Source: Prevotella sp.
GTDB taxonomy: Bacteria; Bacteroidota; Bacteroidia; Bacteroidales; Bacteroidaceae
Direction: 5' to 3'
Assembly (NCBI GenBank): GCA_017548275.1
Contig: JAFZAH010000003.1
Coordinates: 78,217 to 142,216 of the forward strand
Length of the DNA stretch: 64,000 nucleotides
This document shows, piece by piece, positions 60,364 to 64,000 of the stretch (the first letter of the stretch is position 1; each line of letters begins with the position of its first letter). The translations under genes and the position numbers were made by a program. Under the pieces are notes generated by a model. The model was not told the origin of the DNA, did no database searches, and saw only the letters and a program-made list of their open reading frames with translations.

Positions 60364-60395
60364 CAAAGGTACGATTAAGCGAGGGAAAACGCAAA
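60364..60395 (-). promoter_or_regulatory. mtaB promoter, proximal copy
   Basis: On the minus strand: TTTG (60392-60395), an exact 20-bp spacer, and TACCTTTG (60364-60371). The predicted start of transcription falls at the mtaB ATG. Confidence 0.82.
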
Positions 60396-60437
60396 TAAAT
60401 TTGCAGTTTTCCGAGCGTGAGTGCCTTCGACGACAGT

Positions 60438-60469
60438 CAAAGGTACGATTAAGCGAGGGAAAAAGCAAA
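60438..60469 (-). promoter_or_regulatory. mtaB promoter, distal copy
   Basis: A tandem duplicate of the proximal promoter, 74 bp upstream: TTTG (60466-60469), a 20-bp spacer, and TACCTTTG (60438-60445). The two share AAAGGTACGATTAAGCGAGG and the following GAAAA (plus-strand reading). Confidence 0.8.
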
Positions 60470-60491
60470 CATTTTCTGCTTTTTCCCTCGC
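60453..60491 (-). terminator. Perfect 15-bp hairpin overlapping the distal mtaB promoter
   Basis: GCGAGGGAAAAAGCA (60453-60467) / TGCTTTTTCCCTCGC (60477-60491), loop 9 nt, 28 bp after the stop of the upstream gene. A decayed form is seen with the proximal copy (60380-60415). It may end the upstream transcript and at the same time carry the promoter. Confidence 0.7.
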
Positions 60492-60518
60492 CTACATGGT
60501 CAATAATTCAGCAACACG

Positions 60519-61745
60519 TTATTTCCTTTTCACCAATTTGTCGATGGCATCTTCGAGTGATTCGGTCGGCGGGATGATGTTGTAATTCTCCCAAAAGGCA
60601 GGGTCGAGGAAGAAATCAACTTTATCGTAAAACGCGTCGCGGGTGGAGAAGGTAGTGTTCCCTTTCAGGGGCTTGGCCTGGTCGGCAGAATGGTCAGTGA
60701 CCACCATCTCACATGTAGCAGTGAAGGGTGTTGCCACAAGTTTCCGTTTCCAGTCGCAGGTGAATGAGAAAATGTTGCGGATATAACTCATGCGCGTGAT
60801 GCCGTCGCTGCCCGTAAGGTAATGAATGTAGCATGAGAGTTCTTTGGGTTTGAACCTAAGCCCGGAAGGTTTCTTTTTGAGCATGAAACTAGTGGCTTTC
60901 TCACGGTCGTTCATGTCAAGAGACAACTCCACCTGAGTAAAAGCAAGCGTCTGTTTGTCGATATACAGTTTCCCGTAGAACAGCGGATATTCTCTGAACA
61001 ACAGCGGTGAGAGTTCCACGACATACTGTATTCTCCCGTCAACCGATGCAGGGACACCCATCGTGAGCCTATAACCCTCCAGTTCCTCCTTGCTGAGCAA
61101 GAAGTCGAGATTTTTCACCACATCGAGTTTGACAGGGAAGGCGGGGCCTCCAAGCACTTTCACACCGAGTGTATCACGCTGGCGACTACTGATGATACGT
61201 CGCCCTTTGCGTATGCTGACACCATCGCGGTAAACATTCCGTCCATACGCTGATTTGTACATATCCACTACACCTTCTGCCACTGAGATATAACGTTTGC
61301 GTTTCTGCACCATCTCGCGATAGAAAGTCTGATACCGCTCGGGGCGCTCACTGTAGTTGTCCGAGATTTTTGACACGGCGATTCTCACCAGTTCGCGCGG
61401 GTCTTCGGTCCATACGATAACTTCATCCAGTTGAATGACAGTTGGTTTGAGACGTATATCGAGAGGTTTAGTCTGTCCGTCTCTCACAACAACAGATTGC
61501 GACTCATATCCCATATGTGAGAAGGTGATGCGTATGTTTCCCTCAGGCATTTTGAGCAGGAACACGCCGTCATCGTTAGTGACCGTGGCTATGTTGGTGC
61601 CTTTTGCCACGACATTGACATGCGGCATGGGGCGATGCGTCTGGGCATCTCTGACGGTGCCAGACACTTGCAGCATATATTGCGCTGCCACCATCATGGG
61701 CAGTGCTGCAAGAATTATTGATAACAAGAGTGTAATTCGGCGCAT
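60519..61745 (-). CDS. Carboxypeptidase-D regulatory-like domain protein, exported
   Basis: 408 residues. Signal peptide MRRITLLLSIILAALPMMVAAQ, then a CarboxypepD_reg-like domain (SGTVRDAQTHRPMPHVNVVA; NDDGVFLLKMPEG; ITFSHMGYES), the fold found at the N-terminus of SusC-type receptors. The rest (about 110-408) lacks a plug/barrel and resembles DUF5686-type periplasmic or outer-membrane proteins (SDNYSERPERYQTFYREMVQ). It is not a receptor. It is downstream of the PQ-rich membrane protein gene with 57 bp between them. The function is unknown; a role in envelope assembly is a guess. Confidence 0.8.
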   Translation of the reverse strand: MRRITLLLSIILAALPMMVAAQYMLQVSGTVRDAQTHRPMPHVNVVAKGTNIATVTNDDGVFLLKMPEGNIRITFSHMGYESQSVVVRDGQTKPLDIRLKPTVIQLDEVIVWTEDPRELVRIAVSKISDNYSERPERYQTFYREMVQKRKRYISVAEGVVDMYKSAYGRNVYRDGVSIRKGRRIISSRQRDTLGVKVLGGPAFPVKLDVVKNLDFLLSKEELEGYRLTMGVPASVDGRIQYVVELSPLLFREYPLFYGKLYIDKQTLAFTQVELSLDMNDREKATSFMLKKKPSGLRFKPKELSCYIHYLTGSDGITRMSYIRNIFSFTCDWKRKLVATPFTATCEMVVTDHSADQAKPLKGNTTFSTRDAFYDKVDFFLDPAFWENYNIIPPTESLEDAIDKLVKRK

Positions 61746-61802
61746 GACTGATAGTTTTTGAAATTGGAATATGATGGTTAGCCTTGCACCCCGTATATGA
61801 CA

Positions 61803-62822
61803 TTATTGACGGGGCGGAACAGGAGGCGGCATCGGGCTTCCTGACTGCGGGGGCTGCTGTGGCGGGTAAGAAGGCCTCTGCGACTGCTGAGGAGGATATT
61901 GAGGTTGTTGAGGAGGTTGGTATTGAGGCTGCCGGGGAGGTTGGTATTGAGGCTGCTGGGGAGGTTGATATTGAGGCTGTTGGGGAGGTTGGTATTGAGG
62001 CTGCTGGGGAGGTTGATATTGAGGCTGTTGGGGTTGCTGGTAGGGTTGACCATAAGATTGTTGACCGCATGGAGGTTGTTGACCATAGGAAGGTTGGGCT
62101 GCCTGTGCGTTGGCAGTGTCATAATTCTTCAAATTGGCGTAATAACCTGCTACAGTGATGATGACTGCAAGTATGCTAAGGATGCTAAAAATAATATTGA
62201 GCGTTTTAAGGTCTTCATAGTTCAAGTCTCCATAAGTAGACAGGAGGAAAGAGCCTAACATCAAAACTCCGAGCAGGAAATAACCCAACATGAGCATAAC
62301 TCCCGCACCACCTTTAATTGCTTTCAAGAAGAAGAATGCCGCAAGCATAAAAAATACGGCAGCACCTATGCTATAAGCGATGATAAACCCTTCTGTATTG
62401 AAAATGAAAGAAGATGAGGGCCTGCTTTCAGTTATCACATAAGAGAGAATTGTTCCATTGTATATAACTCCAACTGTCCTCACAATGGAAATAAGCGTAC
62501 CTGCCCATTTACCCGGAGTGTTCTCCGTCATGCCGATAATGCATTTTGCGAGAAAGAGCCCTAGTATGTTAATGAGCAACAAAATGGCGACAGAGACGAT
62601 TTGAAACGTCTTCTGGTTGTCCACCATCTTGCCTACGAGTTTTGCTGTCTCGGAAGCCAATGGCCAGTATGAGAACAAAATGTACAAGACGGCCAAAATC
62701 GTAGCGACTACCGCGGCTCTGACAGCGGCGTTTTTTCCTTTGGCGTCACCAAGATTTGGCATCATGCCCATCATGGAATTGGGGGAAAATGACGAAGGAG
62801 AAAAATTGTTAGGTATGTACAT
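61803..62822 (-). CDS. Multi-pass membrane protein with PQ-rich repeat tail
   Basis: 339 residues from the ATG at 62820-62822 (MYIPNNFSPSSFSPNSMMGM). A TATTTTTG box at 62852-62859 argues against a longer start. About five membrane helices follow (for example VAILLLINILGLFLAKCIIG; IAYSIGAAVFFMLAAFFFLK; LIFSILSILAVIITVAGYYA). The tail (about 250-339) is built of 8-residue units QPPQQPQY, ending PPPVPPRQ. Pro/Gln-rich tails like this act as flexible tethers or SH3-type ligands. No family is recognised. Confidence 0.78.
   Translation of the reverse strand: MYIPNNFSPSSFSPNSMMGMMPNLGDAKGKNAAVRAAVVATILAVLYILFSYWPLASETAKLVGKMVDNQKTFQIVSVAILLLINILGLFLAKCIIGMTENTPGKWAGTLISIVRTVGVIYNGTILSYVITESRPSSSFIFNTEGFIIAYSIGAAVFFMLAAFFFLKAIKGGAGVMLMLGYFLLGVLMLGSFLLSTYGDLNYEDLKTLNIIFSILSILAVIITVAGYYANLKNYDTANAQAAQPSYGQQPPCGQQSYGQPYQQPQQPQYQPPQQPQYQPPQQPQYQPPQQPQYQPPRQPQYQPPQQPQYPPQQSQRPSYPPQQPPQSGSPMPPPVPPRQ
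61913..62032 (-). repeat. Coding 24-bp tandem repeat (5 units)
   Basis: Five 24-bp units (GAGGTTGR-TATTGAGG-CTGYTGGG on plus) encode the QPPQQPQY tail. Units 2-3 (61937-61984) and 4-5 (61985-62032) are identical 48-bp pairs, a recent duplication. The array is in frame, so expansion changes tail length only. Confidence 0.9.
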
Positions 62823-62851
62823 AATGAATTGGTTGATAATTAATTCTGCTA

Positions 62852-62859
62852 CAAAAATA
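62852..62859 (-). promoter_or_regulatory. -7 box of the PQ-rich membrane protein gene
   Basis: TATTTTTG on the minus strand, with a TTTG about 18 bp upstream; 30 bp before the chosen start codon. Confidence 0.5.
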
Positions 62860-62964
62860 GCAAAAAAAATAAACAGACAAAACAAAATCAGCACTTTTCT
62901 CGACAAAATAATCTTTAATAATAAAAAAACCGCTCCATAAGACTGTAAATTCAAAATAAATCAT

Positions 62965-62972
62965 TACTTTTG
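62965..62972 (+). promoter_or_regulatory. -7 box upstream of deoD
   Basis: TACTTTTG, 35 bp before the deoD ATG; no matching -33 element at 19-20 bp. Confidence 0.4.
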
Positions 62973-63007
62973 CAAAAACAGAGTTTCACATATTAACTAA
63001 TATCACT

Positions 63008-63715
63008 ATGAGCAAAACACCTACTCCCCACATCGGGGCCAAGAAAGGCGAAATCGCCGAGACCGTGATTATGTCGGGCGATCCGCTACGTGCCAAATTC
63101 ATGGCAGAGAGATTTCTGGAGAATCCTGTACAGTTCAACAATGTCCGCGGTATGCTCGGTTTTACCGGCACTTACAAGGGCAAGCGCGTGAGTGTGATGG
63201 GTCACGGCATGGGCATTCCCTCCGTCGGCATCTACTCATACGAGTTGTTCAATTTCTATGGCGTGAAAAACATTATCCGCGTAGGAAGCGCGGGCAGCAT
63301 CAACATGGACCTCCATGTAGGCGACCTGGTGATCGCTCAAGGAGCATGCACCGACTCGCATTATGTTGACCAATATGAATTGCCGGGATTCTACGCACCT
63401 ATTGCCGACTTCAACCTGTTGCGCGGTGCGGTGGAAGCCGCCGAGAAATTCGGTTACAGTTACAAGGTGGGCAATGTGTTCTCGTCAGACACCTTCTACA
63501 CTGAGAATGCCCACAACGACAAATGGATGAACATGGGAGTGCTTGCGGTAGAGATGGAAGCCGCCGGACTCTATATGAACGCCGCACGCTCAGGCAACCA
63601 TGCGCTGACCATCTGCACCATCTCTGACCATATCCTCACTGGTGAAGCGACATCGGCAGAGGAGCGACAGACTACATTCACGAAGATGATGGACGTGGCC
63701 TTCTCGCTGATTTAA
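63008..63715 (+). CDS. deoD: Purine-nucleoside phosphorylase (DeoD type)
   Basis: 235 residues, full length for the hexameric DeoD family. Characteristic segments: [60 protein letters not shown], and the nucleoside site [17 protein letters not shown] with ISDHILTGE containing the catalytic Asp. It cleaves purine (deoxy)nucleosides with phosphate to free base and (deoxy)ribose-1-phosphate in the cytoplasm for salvage. It stands alone and is followed by three hairpins in series. Confidence 0.97.
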   Translation: MSKTPTPHIGAKKGEIAETVIMSGDPLRAKFMAERFLENPVQFNNVRGMLGFTGTYKGKRVSVMGHGMGIPSVGIYSYELFNFYGVKNIIRVGSAGSINMDLHVGDLVIAQGACTDSHYVDQYELPGFYAPIADFNLLRGAVEAAEKFGYSYKVGNVFSSDTFYTENAHNDKWMNMGVLAVEMEAAGLYMNAARSGNHALTICTISDHILTGEATSAEERQTTFTKMMDVAFSLI

Positions 63716-63754
63716 CACTACTTCTTTAAGGACTCGAATTTGACGAACAAAACG

Positions 63755-63796
63755 AATAGGCATAGGGCCTTGTATCCTACCCCTATGCCTATTTTG
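63755..63796 (+). terminator. deoD terminator 1
   Basis: A 13-bp stem, AATAGGCATAGGG (63755-63767) / CCCTATGCCTATT (63781-63793), followed by TTG. Confidence 0.85.
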
Positions 63797-63823
63797 TATA
63801 CTACGAATTTGACGAATGATACG

Positions 63824-63864
63824 AAAAAGCATAGGGCCTTGTACTGTCCCTATGCCTATTTTTA
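63824..63864 (+). terminator. deoD terminator 2 (diverged copy of 1)
   Basis: GCATAGGG (63829-63836) / CCCTATGC (63848-63855), with A-rich and T-rich outer arms. It shares GCATAGGGCCTTGTA with terminator 1, 74 bp apart: a tandem duplication. Confidence 0.8.
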
Positions 63865-63892
63865 ACGTGAGTTCGACGAATTCAAAATAAGG

Positions 63893-63939
63893 AAAGCTGT
63901 GTGTCTAATGTTCTTTGAACATTGATGCACGGCTTTTTT
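63893..63939 (+). terminator. Strong two-part hairpin terminator
   Basis: An inner stem AATGTTC/GAACATT sits inside a fully pairable 12-bp outer stem (AAGCTGTGTGTC with GATGCACGGCTT, using G-U pairs), then TTTT. It is separate in sequence from terminators 1-2. The last 60 bases of the window hold no recognisable gene. Confidence 0.8.
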
Positions 63940-64000
63940 GGGAAACAACAATAAGCGGCCAATGCTCCCAGAATGTTAACGACGAAGTTGTCAAAGCATC

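Noticed and set aside
63830-64000. Gene on the minus strand at the right edge
   Set aside because: One frame is open from the edge to about 63880 but crosses the strong terminator hairpin and shows no recognisable protein; too short to support.
1-64000. tRNA, rRNA, replication origin or integrated phage
   Set aside because: No T-loop/acceptor pattern, rRNA stretch, integrase or transposase was recognised on reading both strands; only a dedicated scan could exclude a degenerate one.

Overview
The window is ordinary chromosomal DNA of a Bacteroidota bacterium, most likely order Bacteroidales and probably Prevotellaceae. The evidence is: repeated promoters of the Bacteroidota type (TTTG or TTG, a 19-20 bp spacer, then TAnnTTTG just upstream of genes); a TonB-dependent receptor; a PafA-type phosphatase; many small lipoproteins; large secreted beta-domain proteins ending in a short GKKV(V/I) tail; and an M13 peptidase, UxaC and a dockerin protein. 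The family assignment is inference. I saw no rRNA, tRNA, CRISPR array, insertion sequence or prophage.

Layout. 1-7.3 kb (minus): a promoter-led operon encoding a membrane-anchored VWA-like protein, a three-helix membrane protein, a tubulin/FtsZ-like GTPase, a 1139-residue protein with a C-terminal Hsp70/actin-like ATPase, and a membrane-anchored coiled-coil protein cut by the left edge. This is the best candidate for an undescribed system: two cytoskeletal-fold NTPases in one membrane-linked operon. 7.5-18.5 kb (minus): TonB receptor, lipoproteins, U32 peptidase, MetA (with the acetyl-type residue Glu111), M13 peptidase and an ABC-F protein. 18.6-21.4 kb: a secreted CotH-kinase/dockerin protein, divergent from tex. 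24-29 kb: small secreted proteins, a TPR sensor-like lipoprotein, a TonB C-terminal-domain protein and an unusual sigma-70 factor operon behind a long leader.

29.4-37.4 kb: XRE-cupin regulator and acyl-CoA synthetase; thrS; then infC-rpmI-rplT, separated from thrS by two inverted genes. 37.5-42 kb (minus): an orphan polysaccharide-export lipoprotein, uxaC, an M15 peptidase and a Lys/Glu-rich protein. 41.8-50 kb (minus): two paralogous cassettes, each a >1100-residue secreted protein followed by a 56-57 residue peptide gene. The two peptides match at both ends and differ in the middle. 50.5-55 kb (plus): patatin, PafA phosphatase, and a fused cytidylyltransferase-like/aminotransferase protein.

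55-63 kb (minus): a hypothetical protein, an FHA/zinc-ribbon protein, an acidic membrane-tethered protein, a stand-alone LytTR regulator, a GT2 glycosyltransferase, MtaB, a carboxypeptidase-D-regulatory-domain protein and a PQ-rich membrane protein. deoD (plus) with three stacked hairpins closes the window.

Many intergenic gaps hold short tandem repeats of unrelated sequence but constant period (7, 9 or 10 bp), plus GC-rich palindromes and purine/pyrimidine inverted repeats. These look like a genome-wide feature and sometimes run into stop codons.
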